Part shown: piece after piece, positions 25,976 to 35,313 of the stretch
How positions within the stretch are numbered: position 1 is the stretch's first letter
Layout: each line of letters starts with the position of its first letter
Assembly (NCBI GenBank): GCA_024639185.1
Contig: JAHEIW010000004.1
Span: 29,999 to 93,998, forward strand
Reading direction: 5' to 3'
Length of the DNA: 64,000 nucleotides
Source: Deltaproteobacteria bacterium
GTDB lineage: Bacteria > Desulfobacterota > Desulfobacteria > Desulfobacterales > JAHEIW01
Notes under the pieces: generated by a model
Database searches by the model: none
Seen by the model: the letters and a program-made list of their open reading frames with translations, nothing else
What the model was told of the DNA's origin: nothing
Position numbers and translations under genes: made by a program

Positions 25976-27118
25976 ATGATAACCAAAACCATCAAACAGT
26001 ACACCCTGCCGAATGCCAGTCTGGGAAATGCGCGCTCACTAAAGATCATCCATTACGGCGATCAAAGCGCCGACCGCAAGGCCTATGTGCAGGCCGGCCT
26101 GCATGCCGATGAAGCGCCCGGCTTTGTCGTCATGCATCATCTGATCGATTTGTTGGATCAGGCCGATGCTGAAAACAAGATCGAGGGTCACGTTGTGCTC
26201 GTTCCGGTGGCCAATCCCATCGGGGTCAGCCAATGGCGCGATGAAGCCCTGCAGGGCCGCTTTGATTTTTTCAATAACACCAATTTTAACCGCCAGTATC
26301 CTGACATGACAGACCAGATTGCCGAGCAGGTCAAAGACCGGCTGGGAAGCTCAGCGAAGGAGAATGTGGCCCTGATCCGCAAGGCCACCGGCGAGATCCT
26401 GGGGTCCATTTCCCCGCCGGATGAGGCGGCTGCGCTGAAACACCAGCTGCTGTTGCTGTCATTTGATGCCGATGTCGTGCTGGACCTGCATTGCGACTAC
26501 CAGGCCCTCATGCACGTTTATTTAGGCACGCCGCTGTGGCCCGATGCCAAGGATCTATGCGCTCAGCTGGGCGCCGAAGTGACATTGCTGGCCGCAGATT
26601 CCGGCGTGACGCCTTATGACGAGGCCTGCAGCCGCATCTGGTGGCAGCTGGCCAAAAAATTCCCCGATCACCCGATTCCATCGGCCTGCCTGGCAGCCAC
26701 GGTCGAGCTGCGCGGCATGGCCGATGTCTCCCATGCGCAGGCGCAGCAGGATGCCCAAAATATCCTCTGGTTTTTGCAAAGAAGAGGGTTTGTCAAAGGA
26801 GCGGCGCCCGAGGTGCCGCCACTGAAAAATGAAGCAACGCCGTTGAGAGCCGTTGAGCATCTGAAGGCCACGGCCCCGGGTGTGGTGGTTTTTTTAAAAG
26901 CCCCGGGGGACCGGGTTGACAAGGGTGAAGTGATTGCCGAGATCGTCAATCCACTGGCAGACGGGCCGCAAGACCGCATCACGCCGGTGAAAAGCGCTGT
27001 CAGCGGCATCGTTTTTTCCATCAATACCGACCGCTATGCCCGGCCCGGGCGCATCCTAGCCAAGATCGCCGGTAAGGATCCGATCAAAGAGAAAGGTGAG
27101 GATTTGCTTTCTCCTTAG
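25976..27118 (+). CDS. Succinylglutamate desuccinylase/aspartoacylase-family (M14-like) deacylase
   Basis: 380 residues from ATG at 25976; the open frame extends to 25904 but starts inside a repeat. GGAG lies upstream. Zinc-site motifs are AGLHADEAPG (His and Glu) and VLDLHCDY (His). The substrate Arg/Asn region reads NNTNFNRQYPD. The C-terminus (HLKATAPGVVVFLKAPGDRVDKGEVIAEIV) is a lipoyl-like barrel common in this subgroup. The enzyme should remove an acyl group from an N-acylated amino acid. Such genes are often linked to opine/polar amino-acid ABC importers, as here. Confidence 0.8.
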   Translation: MITKTIKQYTLPNASLGNARSLKIIHYGDQSADRKAYVQAGLHADEAPGFVVMHHLIDLLDQADAENKIEGHVVLVPVANPIGVSQWRDEALQGRFDFFNNTNFNRQYPDMTDQIAEQVKDRLGSSAKENVALIRKATGEILGSISPPDEAAALKHQLLLLSFDADVVLDLHCDYQALMHVYLGTPLWPDAKDLCAQLGAEVTLLAADSGVTPYDEACSRIWWQLAKKFPDHPIPSACLAATVELRGMADVSHAQAQQDAQNILWFLQRRGFVKGAAPEVPPLKNEATPLRAVEHLKATAPGVVVFLKAPGDRVDKGEVIAEIVNPLADGPQDRITPVKSAVSGIVFSINTDRYARPGRILAKIAGKDPIKEKGEDLLSP

Positions 27119-27574
27119 ATGCATCTTTTGAAAAGCATCGGCTGATTGATATTTGAAGAGACAAGGCGTTTTCACAATTCGGAAAGCTACATAAATCATC
27201 AGTCCCGCTCAGGGCGGAATGCAAACTCATGCACAAGGGGGCGTATCGATAGAACAGAGCCCGTTTATCATATAATGAGTTACCTCTAAATTCAGTTTCA
27301 CTCCGCTAAAAAGCGCTGTGACGATCTGCTGTTCTTTCGCAACGCTCCCTAATGCATTCGAACAGTGCATCCCGCTATAAGCGGAACTGATAATTCATTC
27401 CGCTCAGCTCTGATACATCTGGTGGGAGCGGCATCTTGCCGCGAAAAATGAGCATTACAATGCGCGGAATAACGCAGCCATTGGAGCCTTTTGAGCCCCT
27501 TAATCGTCTTTCAATTAGATGCGAAATCCCGCTTCATCCTCATCGAGCGGGGAGATGAGGTTTTGAAACCACTG
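27119..27574. other. Intergenic region with degraded hairpins
   Basis: 456 bp between convergent genes, no coding frame. Contains CCGCT-ATA-AGCGG at about 27371-27384 and several CCGCT/GCGG half-sites, ending in the REP-like hairpin at 27421. Probably a decayed repeat field that also holds transcript ends. Confidence 0.4.
27421..27445. repeat. REP-like hairpin
   Basis: GGTGGGAGCGGCATCTTGCC followed by GCGA. The stem GCGGCA/TGCCGC has a 3-nt loop. The GTGGGAGCGGC...GCCGCGA form resembles classical REP sequences that RAYT transposases spread. Only one clear copy was seen here. Confidence 0.45.
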
Positions 27575-28267
27575 CTAGCTTTCGCGCGGGCGAAGATAAG
27601 CATGCCAGTGGTGTTCGGCCTTTTTGAATCCCCAGACGATCATAAAGGTGATGGCCAGGTAAAAAATACCGGCGGCGATAAAGGATTCAAAGGGCACAAA
27701 ATTGCGGGCGTTGACAATTTTGGCCGCACCGAACAGGTCGACAATGGTGATCAGCCCCGCCAAGGAGCTGCCGTGCAGCATGAAGATGACCTCGTTGCCG
27801 TAGGCGGGCAGAGCCCTTCTGAAGGTGCTGGGCAATATAATGCGGCGGTAAATTTGGGCATTGGACATACCACACGACTTGGCCGCTTCGACTTCTCCAT
27901 AAGGGGTCTGCTCGATGGTGCCCCGCAGGATCTCGCCCGTATAGGCGGCGGTGTTGAGCGCAAAGGCTACCAGGGCGCAGGTCCAGGCCTGCTGGAAGAT
28001 GACCCATAAAAAACTCTCGCGCACCGCTTCAAACTGCCCCATGCCGTGGTAAATCATAAACATCTGCACCAGCAGCGGCGTGCCCCGGAAAAAATAAATA
28101 TAGGCTTTGGGCAGTGCGCTGATCCATTTACTTTTTGATGACGCCAGCAAGGCAATCGGTATCGCCAGGAGCAGCCCCACCACCAGCGAGGCAAAAACCA
28201 GAACAATGGTAGTTCGCAGCCCCTGCAGATACAGCGGCAAATTATCTATGATGACCTGAACATCCAT
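27575..28267 (-). CDS. Polar amino-acid ABC transporter permease (HisM-like)
   Basis: 230 residues from ATG at 28267 (MDVQVIIDNLPLYLQGL); the open frame to 28291 ends at a repeat. About five membrane segments and the ATPase-contact EAA loop (EVEAAKSCGMSNAQIYRRIILPSTFRRALP). Pairs with the permease at 28525. Normally two such permeases are tightly packed, but here a 110-bp palindrome separates them by about 260 bp. Confidence 0.88.
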   Translation of the reverse strand: MDVQVIIDNLPLYLQGLRTTIVLVFASLVVGLLLAIPIALLASSKSKWISALPKAYIYFFRGTPLLVQMFMIYHGMGQFEAVRESFLWVIFQQAWTCALVAFALNTAAYTGEILRGTIEQTPYGEVEAAKSCGMSNAQIYRRIILPSTFRRALPAYGNEVIFMLHGSSLAGLITIVDLFGAAKIVNARNFVPFESFIAAGIFYLAITFMIVWGFKKAEHHWHAYLRPRES

Positions 28268-28290
28268 AAAACGTTGACCCGCACTTTTCA

Positions 28291-28400
28291 CGAGTCTGAG
28301 GCTTTCATATGCAAGGCATTTAAGGGCGAGGCTATAGTGAACTATGCCTCGACCTTAGTAACGCAGCAGATGAAAGCCTCCGGCTCGCCCGAAGGGTGAA
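28291..28400. repeat. 110-bp palindromic repeat, copy C2
   Basis: Inverse partner of C1 (25818-25928), with about 10 mismatches over 110 bp. It lies between the two permease genes of the importer operon. Confidence 0.8.
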
Positions 28401-28471
28401 TATTTTTGGGCCCTTGGTTTTTAAATTATAGGTGCCACTACTATCGGTGCTTGACTACCACGATTTTGTAC

Positions 28472-28526
28472 AACCCGCACATATTATAATTTTCTTGAAA
28501 AAAAATATTCATGAAATGTGCGGGTT
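28472..28526 (-). promoter_or_regulatory. Perfect 11-bp inverted repeat at the permease gene end
   Basis: AACCCGCACAT / ATGTGCGGGTT with an AT-rich 33-nt loop, overlapping the stop codon of the gene at 28525. On the minus-strand mRNA it would fold right after that gene and could attenuate or stabilise the transcript before the second permease. Confidence 0.5.
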
Positions 28527-29211
28527 AAGCTTTGCGCACCCCAACACTGTACTTTTTATCCAGCCATCGCATACCGACATCGGAAAAGCCCGTAATAACC
28601 AGAAACAAAAAAGCCACCACGCAATAAAAGGTAAACGGTTTACGGGTGGAGCCGCCGGCCAGACCGGCGTTGTAAACCATATCCTGCAGGCCGATCACCG
28701 AAACCAGTGCGGTGGTCTTGACCATCACCAGCCAGTTATTGCCGATTCCCGGCAGGGCATGCCGCACCATGGCCGGCATGGTAATCCGGAAAAAAACCTG
28801 TATTGGCGTCATGCCGAAGGCATAGCCGGCCTCGATTTCTCCGCGGGCGACGGCCAATATCCCGCCCCGAAAGGACTCCGCGAAATAGGCACCGAAAATA
28901 AAACCGATGGTGAGGACACCCGCAATAAAAGGATCTACATCGATATAATCCCAGCCCAGTTTTTCACCGATATTGTTGACCAGAATCTGGCCGCCAAAAA
29001 AGATGAGGGTCATCAAGACCAGATCGGGTATGCCCCTGATGACGGTGGTATAGGCGCCCGCGATGGTCTTGGCAATGCGGGATTTGGAAAGCTTGGCCAC
29101 CGCGCCGATCAATCCGAGCAAAATCGCAATCAGAAGGGACGCCAAGGCCACTTCGACGGTCAGCAGCATTCCTTTCAGAATCAGCGGAAAATAGGCAACG
29201 ACCTGAGACAT
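28525..29211 (-). CDS. Polar amino-acid ABC transporter permease (HisQ-like)
   Basis: 228 residues, about five membrane segments. The EAA loop reads ARGEIEAGYAFGMTPIQVFF, and RGIPDLVLMTLIFFGGQ is typical of HisQ/OccQ-type subunits. It lies 61 bp after the binding-protein gene at 29273 in the same operon. It should form a heterodimer with the permease at 27575. Confidence 0.88.
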   Translation of the reverse strand: MSQVVAYFPLILKGMLLTVEVALASLLIAILLGLIGAVAKLSKSRIAKTIAGAYTTVIRGIPDLVLMTLIFFGGQILVNNIGEKLGWDYIDVDPFIAGVLTIGFIFGAYFAESFRGGILAVARGEIEAGYAFGMTPIQVFFRITMPAMVRHALPGIGNNWLVMVKTTALVSVIGLQDMVYNAGLAGGSTRKPFTFYCVVAFLFLVITGFSDVGMRWLDKKYSVGVRKA

Positions 29212-29272
29212 ACAGCTTTCCTGTAGTTAGAATGAATAAGCGAATTCAGTCAGAGTTCTATTGTCAAAACCG

Positions 29273-30121
29273 CTATTGCGGTGCTGAAGTATCGAAGGTA
29301 AACCACTCGATGGCCAGTTTTTTTATGGTTCCGTCACGCAGCGCTGCGTCAATGGCCTTTGAAAACTTATCGGCCAGCGCCTGATCCGTTTTGCGGACGG
29401 CCACGCCGATACCGCTGCCAAAAGGCCCGCCGGTCATCCGGGGGCCGGCGATCGTATACTCCTTGCCCTGTTCGGATTTAAGCACCGGCATCCAGTAGGC
29501 CATCCCCCCGACCAGCGCATCCAGACGGCCCTGGTATAGCTCGAGGTCAACGGTGTGCTGAAAGTCATAGATGCGAATTTCTGAATGCTCGCCCAGATAG
29601 GCATCGGCAAATTTTTGGAAGATCGTTGCGACCTGCACCCCGATGACTTTACCTCTAAAGGCGTTGAGAAGGGCATCCAGGGCATCCTGCTCGGCAGGGC
29701 TGAGATCGTCCAGGGTCAAATGCTCGACCTCTGATTTAAAGTTGGCCAGGGGGTTGTCTTTGCGCACCACAAAAATATTGGGCGTATCGGCATAGCTGCG
29801 TGAGAATGCGACCTTTTCTTTACGCGGTTCGGTGATCGACATGGCCGCTATGATGGCGTCATACTTGCCCTTATTGAGACCCTCGATGATGCCGCGCCAT
29901 TTCTGGGTAACGACTTCGCATTCGGCATTCATGCGCCCGCACAGATCTTTGATCAGCTCGATTTCAAACCCGACCAGTTTACCGGATTTATCAAAATAAT
30001 TCCAGGGCGGGTAGGCCCCCTCTGTTGCAATTTTAATTTGCTTCCAATCAGCGGCGACAGCCGGGGCCGTCAGTAGTACGGAGATCAGCACGGCCATCGA
30101 CAAAACGCTTAGTTTGCGCAT
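29273..30121 (-). CDS. Polar amino-acid ABC transporter substrate-binding protein (2)
   Basis: 282 residues from the ATG at 30121, where a normal signal peptide begins (MRKLSVLSMAVLISVLLTAP then AVAADW). The open frame reaches 30172 and neither start has a good ribosome binding site. The core is SBP_bac_3: IKIATEGAYPPWNYFDKSGK, GFEIELIKDLCGRMNAEC, GIIEGLNKGKYDAIIAAMSI. Compared with the protein at 24826 it has an insertion (SEVEHLTLDDLSPAEQDALD). Two binding proteins imply two ligands, or one broad importer. Confidence 0.9.
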   Translation of the reverse strand: MRKLSVLSMAVLISVLLTAPAVAADWKQIKIATEGAYPPWNYFDKSGKLVGFEIELIKDLCGRMNAECEVVTQKWRGIIEGLNKGKYDAIIAAMSITEPRKEKVAFSRSYADTPNIFVVRKDNPLANFKSEVEHLTLDDLSPAEQDALDALLNAFRGKVIGVQVATIFQKFADAYLGEHSEIRIYDFQHTVDLELYQGRLDALVGGMAYWMPVLKSEQGKEYTIAGPRMTGGPFGSGIGVAVRKTDQALADKFSKAIDAALRDGTIKKLAIEWFTFDTSAPQ

Positions 30122-30217
30122 CTGTTTTATTAACTTGGCGTTGCGATATGGGGTTATTTTTACAGGGTCCATTTTTCCACAGAAATGGTTTCTAAAATTG
30201 GTAAAATTGGCGCAGCA

Positions 30218-30985
30218 TTAAAAAGCGCCGACCAAAAATTCTCGGAAGCGATCCGACTTCGGATGTTCGAATACCTGCTTCGGGGGTCCATTTTCCACTA
30301 CCAGCCCCTCGTCTAAAAAGATGACCCGACTGGACACGTCACGCGCAAATCCCATTTCATGGGTAACCACCAGCATGGTGCGACCTTCTTCGGCTAAATC
30401 TCGCATGACTTTCAACACTTCACCCACCAGCTCCGGATCCAGGGCGGAGGTCGGCTCATCAAAGAGCAGCATATCCGGCTCCATGGCCAGGGCCCGTGCA
30501 ATGGCCGCGCGTTGCATCTGGCCGCCCGACATATGCGCCGGGTAGTAGTTGCGATGTTCATACAGACCGACGCGCTGCAATAATTTTTCAGCCCGTTCTT
30601 TTGCATCGGCTTTGGAAATTTTTAATACATTGACGGGTGCTTCCATCACATTTTGGATAACCGTCATGTGGGCCCAGAGATTAAACTGCTGGAAAACCAT
30701 CGCCAGTTTGGAGCGGATGCGTTCAACCTGTTTGCGGTCGGCAGCCTTGCGCTCACCCGAGCGCATCTCCTGCATCTTAATGAGTTCGCCCTTGACGAAA
30801 ACTTTTCCCGCGGTGGGGGTTTCCAGAAGATTAATGCAGCGCAGCAACGTGCTTTTGCCGGAACCGCTGCTGCCCAGTATGGATATGACGTCTTGCTCGT
30901 AGGCTTCTATGGATATGCCTCTCAGCACTTTGATGGTGCCGAAGCTTTTATGGATGTCTTCGACTTTTAGCGCGGGTGCGGCCAT
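30218..30985 (-). CDS. Polar amino-acid ABC transporter ATP-binding protein (HisP/OccP-like)
   Basis: 255 residues from the ATG at 30985, about 10 nt after AAGGA; the ATG three codons earlier overlaps that site. Walker [14 protein letters not shown]-loop [13 protein letters not shown], signature [15 protein letters not shown], Walker [13 protein letters not shown], switch VTHEMGFA. The [18 protein letters not shown] stretch and the [20 protein letters not shown] tail are typical of histidine/opine importers. First gene of the operon running to 27575. Confidence 0.92.
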   Translation of the reverse strand: MAAPALKVEDIHKSFGTIKVLRGISIEAYEQDVISILGSSGSGKSTLLRCINLLETPTAGKVFVKGELIKMQEMRSGERKAADRKQVERIRSKLAMVFQQFNLWAHMTVIQNVMEAPVNVLKISKADAKERAEKLLQRVGLYEHRNYYPAHMSGGQMQRAAIARALAMEPDMLLFDEPTSALDPELVGEVLKVMRDLAEEGRTMLVVTHEMGFARDVSSRVIFLDEGLVVENGPPKQVFEHPKSDRFREFLVGAF

Positions 30986-31440
30986 TCTGTTCATATCCTT
31001 TCCGCCGGCTTCATGTTCGCCTGTTGCAGCCGACCGGCTTCTTTCGGACGTGGTCCTTTGAATTTAACATCCGCCTTCTATTGGTGGGTCGGGAAGAAAG
31101 ATCCGGGGTAAGCTTGCCCATAATGCCCCTCGAAGCAATTTCCCGATAGGATCGTGCAGTTTTCTTATAAAAATGTTTATAAAAATAAAAATTTAAATGC
31201 AAGTCATATTATGACTTTTATTTAATTTAATACACGGATGGGTGAAATTTGAAACATAATACGTCGGTCACGGGCATAACCGATTATGGTAAGCCAAAAA
31301 AAACATCCCACCTGATCCTGGTGGAATGCCTTCATTGTTATGCCAATCAGAAGTCTTATTTGACGATTATAAACTGAGCCGCCTCACCGACAAGGAAATC
31401 CTCTATGTTCCCTGGCACAGCACTAGTGGATCAGAGGTGA
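30986..31440. other. Intergenic region upstream of the importer operon
   Basis: 455 bp. Presumably holds the importer promoter. A CCACC-N7-GGTGG hairpin lies at about 31308-31325. Two short plus-strand frames (42 and 45 codons) overlap here but have no convincing start signals, so no gene is called. Confidence 0.35.
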
Positions 31441-31671
31441 TCATTCTAAAATTTCTAAAATGACGCGTTTTTTGGCTTTACCGGAAGCAGCATTCAGTAC
31501 CGTTCGAATCGCCTGGGCAGTCCTGCCATGCTTGCCGATAATCTTGCCCATGTCTTCTTTTGCGACTTTAAGCTCCAATATCAACGCCTGCCCACCTTCG
31601 ACTTCAGTGACCACTACCTGTTCCGGGTTGTCAACAAGTGCGCGCGCAATTTCGCTTATCAATTCTTTCAT
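31441..31671 (-). CDS. khpA: KH-domain RNA-binding protein (RNA chaperone KhpA)
   Basis: 76 residues, full length for the family. Single KH domain with the RNA-binding GxxG loop in [16 protein letters not shown], and N-terminal [19 protein letters not shown]. Family knowledge: KhpA binds RNA, often with KhpB, and influences cell division and small-RNA function. The gene is usually found between rpsP and rimM; here it stands alone, which is unusual. GGAG precedes the ATG closely. Confidence 0.88.
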   Translation of the reverse strand: MKELISEIARALVDNPEQVVVTEVEGGQALILELKVAKEDMGKIIGKHGRTAQAIRTVLNAASGKAKKRVILEILE

Positions 31672-32121
31672 GGCTCCGGGTCCTTTGTTAGCGGTTTCAT
31701 ATGAGCTATCCTGAGCATTGCTGACATTATTTCAGGTTCCATCGTTTATTGAAGACTAACCCACCATACCGAAAGTCCGGAGAGAAGTCAAAACCCTAAT
31801 AAAAAAATGAATGATTATTTTTTTTTGAGCGCAGCGCATTAAATTGGCCCTTTTGCAAAACGATGCCGCTGCATTTAGTGGGTGTTTTCGTAATCGGAAG
31901 TAACATTTGATACGGGTGTTCAGATAAAATCGTTTTCAGACGACAGGGAGTTGTCATACATTTTGTCTGAACAAAATCAAAAGGGCGGCTCGTTAGAGTC
32001 GCCCGTTAAGGAGGAGAACAGATGAAGGTCTGTAGGCTGCAGAGGCGTCACCTGCTCCAGTATTAATAAAATAAGATCGGCAGAAGGGTTGTCAAATTCA
32101 TTGGCTTTTGTTGGTTCAGGG
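31672..32121. other. Intergenic region between khpA and the RND operon end
   Basis: 450 bp holding the upstream region of khpA and the terminator of the RND operon. A 14-codon plus-strand frame at 32022-32066 has a perfect AAGGAGG but nothing behind it to regulate, so it is not called. Confidence 0.35.
31983..32004 (-). terminator. Intrinsic terminator of the RND efflux operon
   Basis: Stem GGGCGACTC / GAGCCGCCC (minus strand, one G-T wobble), 4-nt loop, then TTTTGATTTTG. It lies 118 bp after the RND stop codon. Confidence 0.65.
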
Positions 32122-35100
32122 TCAGCCGGAAATCAACTTATCCGGTTGCCGACTTCGGTCGTCAACCGTAAGGTCCCGTCTGCCGGATATTTGACGCAAA
32201 TCTTCCACCACCGTATAAAAACAGGGCACCAGAAGCAGCGTAATAACCGTAGCGAAGACAATTCCAAATCCAAGGGAGACGGCCATGGGAATCAAAAAGC
32301 GGGCCTGGCGGGATGTTTCGAAAATCATGGGCGTCAAGCCGCCGAAAGTGGTTAAGGTGGTTAGCATAATGGGCCTAAAACGCTGGATGGCGGATGCGTG
32401 CACGGCTTCCGGCCCATTCATCCCAGCTTGCCGGTTGCGATTGGCATAATTGATGAGCACCAGCGAGTCGTTGATCACCACACCGGATAGGGCCACAACA
32501 CCAAACATGCTCATTATGCTCAGGCTGTAACCCATGATCAAATGCCCGATTACAGCACCCACAATGCCAAAAGGAATGCACAGCATGATGATAATCGGCT
32601 GGATAAAGCTGTTGAACGGCAACGCCAGCATGGCATAAATGACCACCAGGGCCATCATCAGACCGATCATGAGACTGCCCATGCTTTCACGCCGGTCGGC
32701 CTGCCTTCCTTCAAAACTGTATGTCAGACCGGAATATTTTTTTTGCAGGGCCGGCAGGGTGTCGGCTAGCAAGGATTGCAACACCTGATCGGCTTGACTC
32801 CGAGGTCTGACATCTGCTGCTGCGGTCACCACCCGTCGGCCATTGCGGCGATCGATGGTGGTATAAGCCCGGCCGCGCGCCAGGGTTACCGCCTCTTTCA
32901 AGGGCACCTCTGTGCCGGATGGCGTTCGTAAGATCATTTGTTCGAGGTTGTATTCAAATACGCGCTCTTCTTTGGGCAACCGCACCATGACCTTTACTTC
33001 GTTACGACCCCGTTGCTGACGCAGCGCCTCGGCGCCATAAAAGGCGTGGCGAACCTGCCGGGCCACCTCCCGCGAGCGTAAGCCTAAACTGCGGCCCTCC
33101 GGCTTGATCTGAAAATCAATCTGCTGCTTGCCCGGTGAGAAGCCATCGTCAATGTCTGTGACGTTGGGGAAAAACCCCAAGGCAGCGGCCAGCTCCGCGC
33201 TGGCCTTCTCCAATACGCCGATGCGGCGATGACTCAATTCGACGGAAATGGCCGCGCCGCGGCCCGGTCCGCCGGCATCGGATTCGAATTTGAGAAATTC
33301 CAGGCCGGGAAGGTTGCCGACGCGTTGTCGCCACAACTCGGTCAGCTCGGCGGTTGAGATTGGCCGGTCATCCGGCGGGGTCAGGTATACCCGCACGGTG
33401 GATTGATTGCCGTTGATAACTGAAAAAATCCCGCGGACCAGCTGGTCACCGCCGTTGTCCTGGGCCACCTGCTGGGCAGCTTCCACCAGGATCTGCTGAA
33501 CGCGTTCGGTTTTTTGAACCGCGGTGCCGAAGGGCAGTTTGGCCGTTGCCAGCGCATAGTCGGATTCAACCTTGGGAAACAGTTCAAAGCCCATGCGGCC
33601 GCTCTTGACATAGGCGACGGTGATTACCAGCACCGCCACCCCGATGGACAGTGTCAGATAGCGGTTGCGCAAGGCCAGATCAAGAAAAGGCCCGTAGCGA
33701 GTGCGCACCAGACGACCGAAAAATTCGCTAAAGCGTGCCTGCTGTATCATCAGCCACCCGAAAAGCCCACCTGGATTGGGGCGCCGGCGATGGCCTATAT
33801 GGGCCGGCAGGATGAAAAGACTCTCGATGAGCGAGACGGCAAAGACACTGACCACCACGAATGGAATGTGAATAAAGATTTTACCCATAATGCCGGACAC
33901 AAAAAACATGGGTGTAAAGGCGACCATGTTGGTCAGCACGCTAAAGGTGATGGGCATTGCTATTTCACGGGTCCCGCGCACCGCTGCTTCAAACCAGGCC
34001 AGCCCGTTTTGACGGTAATAGTATATATTTTCACCGACCACAATGGCATCGTCAACCACAATTCCCAACGTAACGATAAAGGCAAACATGGAGATAAGGT
34101 TAATGGATGAGCCCACCAGCGGTAAAAATAGAAAAGATCCCAGAATCGAAATGGGTATGCCCAGGCTGACCCAAAAGGCCAGGCGGGTTTCTAAGAAAAT
34201 GGCCAGCAATATGAATACCAATCCCAGCCCCAGGTAGCCATTGCGCAACATCAAATGCATGCGTTGGCGATAAATTTCGGATCTATCATTGCGAGCCTCC
34301 AGGTTCAGGCCGGGGGGTAGAATTTGATCGATGGTCTCCATTTGACGCAGGGCGGCGTCTGAAACTGAAATCGGCGTCTGATCACCGACGCGAAAGACCT
34401 CAATATTAACCGCCGGTTGGCCGTTGTAGGTGGCAAAATTGTCTGTTTCTTCAAAGCCGTCTTTGATCGTCGCGATATCTTCCAGCAGCACCTGGGTGCC
34501 GTCGTTGGCGGTAATAATGGGAATTTTGCCGAATTCTCGACCGTAATCCCGCCGCTCTACGACGCGGACCAGAATGTCGCCGCTTTCGGTTTTAATGGCA
34601 CCGGCGGGCAATTCCACTGCTGCCCGGCGGATTCGGCCGGCCACCTCTTCAAGGGTCAAATTAAAGGCCCGCAGATTTGATTGGGAAATTTCAATGCTGA
34701 TTTCATATTTGCGTACCCCTTCCATCTCCACCTGAGTAATGTCAGGGTCTTGCAGAAGCCGGTCGCGGATATCTTCGGCCACCTCACGCAAAATCCATTC
34801 ATTCTGATTACCGTACAGCACTAATGAAACCACTGATCGGCGACGCTCTGCAATAACCACCTTGGCTTCTTCGGCTTCTTCCGGAAATGAAGTGATACGG
34901 TCCACTTCGTTTTTGATGTCCTGGGCCAGACGCTCGATGTTTTCGCCTTCTATAATTTCAACATTGACTGTACCCAGTCCTTCCTGTGCCTTGGCGGTAA
35001 ACTCTTCGACACCTTCCAGCCCGTTAACGGCTTCTTCTACGGCCAGGATAATACCACGTTCGACCTCTTCCGGACTGGCGCCCGGATAAGGGACGCTGAT

Positions 35101-35268
35101 CGTGACGATATCAAGTTCAAAGTCAGGAAATACTTCTTTTTTGATTTGAAGCGCCCAAAAAAGCCCGCCCACCAAGAATATGGCCATTAGCAGGTTGGCG
35201 GCCACCGAATGACCGGCCATCCAGGCAATGGGTCCGCGGGGCATCGTTTTTTTGGGATCAGTTTTCAT
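32122..35268 (-). CDS. RND efflux pump, HAE1 (AcrB/MdtB-like) inner-membrane component
   Basis: 1048 residues with twelve membrane helices and two large periplasmic loops. Typical stretches: ANLLMAIFLVGGLFWALQIKKEVFPDFELD, SVPYPGASPEEVE, the central helix GIVVDDAIVVGENI with the proton-relay Asp pair, and the C-terminal half GVVINDSLVLINYANRNR. Drives proton-coupled export of drugs or lipophilic compounds. Transcribed after its adaptor with a 45-bp gap. The operon also carries a Spy/CpxP-like gene, pointing to envelope-stress control. Confidence 0.93.
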   Translation of the reverse strand: MKTDPKKTMPRGPIAWMAGHSVAANLLMAIFLVGGLFWALQIKKEVFPDFELDIVTISVPYPGASPEEVERGIILAVEEAVNGLEGVEEFTAKAQEGLGTVNVEIIEGENIERLAQDIKNEVDRITSFPEEAEEAKVVIAERRRSVVSLVLYGNQNEWILREVAEDIRDRLLQDPDITQVEMEGVRKYEISIEISQSNLRAFNLTLEEVAGRIRRAAVELPAGAIKTESGDILVRVVERRDYGREFGKIPIITANDGTQVLLEDIATIKDGFEETDNFATYNGQPAVNIEVFRVGDQTPISVSDAALRQMETIDQILPPGLNLEARNDRSEIYRQRMHLMLRNGYLGLGLVFILLAIFLETRLAFWVSLGIPISILGSFLFLPLVGSSINLISMFAFIVTLGIVVDDAIVVGENIYYYRQNGLAWFEAAVRGTREIAMPITFSVLTNMVAFTPMFFVSGIMGKIFIHIPFVVVSVFAVSLIESLFILPAHIGHRRRPNPGGLFGWLMIQQARFSEFFGRLVRTRYGPFLDLALRNRYLTLSIGVAVLVITVAYVKSGRMGFELFPKVESDYALATAKLPFGTAVQKTERVQQILVEAAQQVAQDNGGDQLVRGIFSVINGNQSTVRVYLTPPDDRPISTAELTELWRQRVGNLPGLEFLKFESDAGGPGRGAAISVELSHRRIGVLEKASAELAAALGFFPNVTDIDDGFSPGKQQIDFQIKPEGRSLGLRSREVARQVRHAFYGAEALRQQRGRNEVKVMVRLPKEERVFEYNLEQMILRTPSGTEVPLKEAVTLARGRAYTTIDRRNGRRVVTAAADVRPRSQADQVLQSLLADTLPALQKKYSGLTYSFEGRQADRRESMGSLMIGLMMALVVIYAMLALPFNSFIQPIIIMLCIPFGIVGAVIGHLIMGYSLSIMSMFGVVALSGVVINDSLVLINYANRNRQAGMNGPEAVHASAIQRFRPIMLTTLTTFGGLTPMIFETSRQARFLIPMAVSLGFGIVFATVITLLLVPCFYTVVEDLRQISGRRDLTVDDRSRQPDKLISG

Positions 35269-35313
35269 TTCGATTATTCATGATCGATTTGCAGTGTTCT
35301 GTCGCAGCAGGGC

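Noticed and set aside
31251-31464. Two overlapping plus-strand frames of 42-45 codons
   Set aside because: They overlap in different frames, lack start signals, and one runs into khpA antisense.
32022-32066. 14-codon frame with perfect AAGGAGG as a leader peptide
   Set aside because: Nothing on the same strand follows to be regulated, and it lies on the far side of a terminator for the opposite strand.
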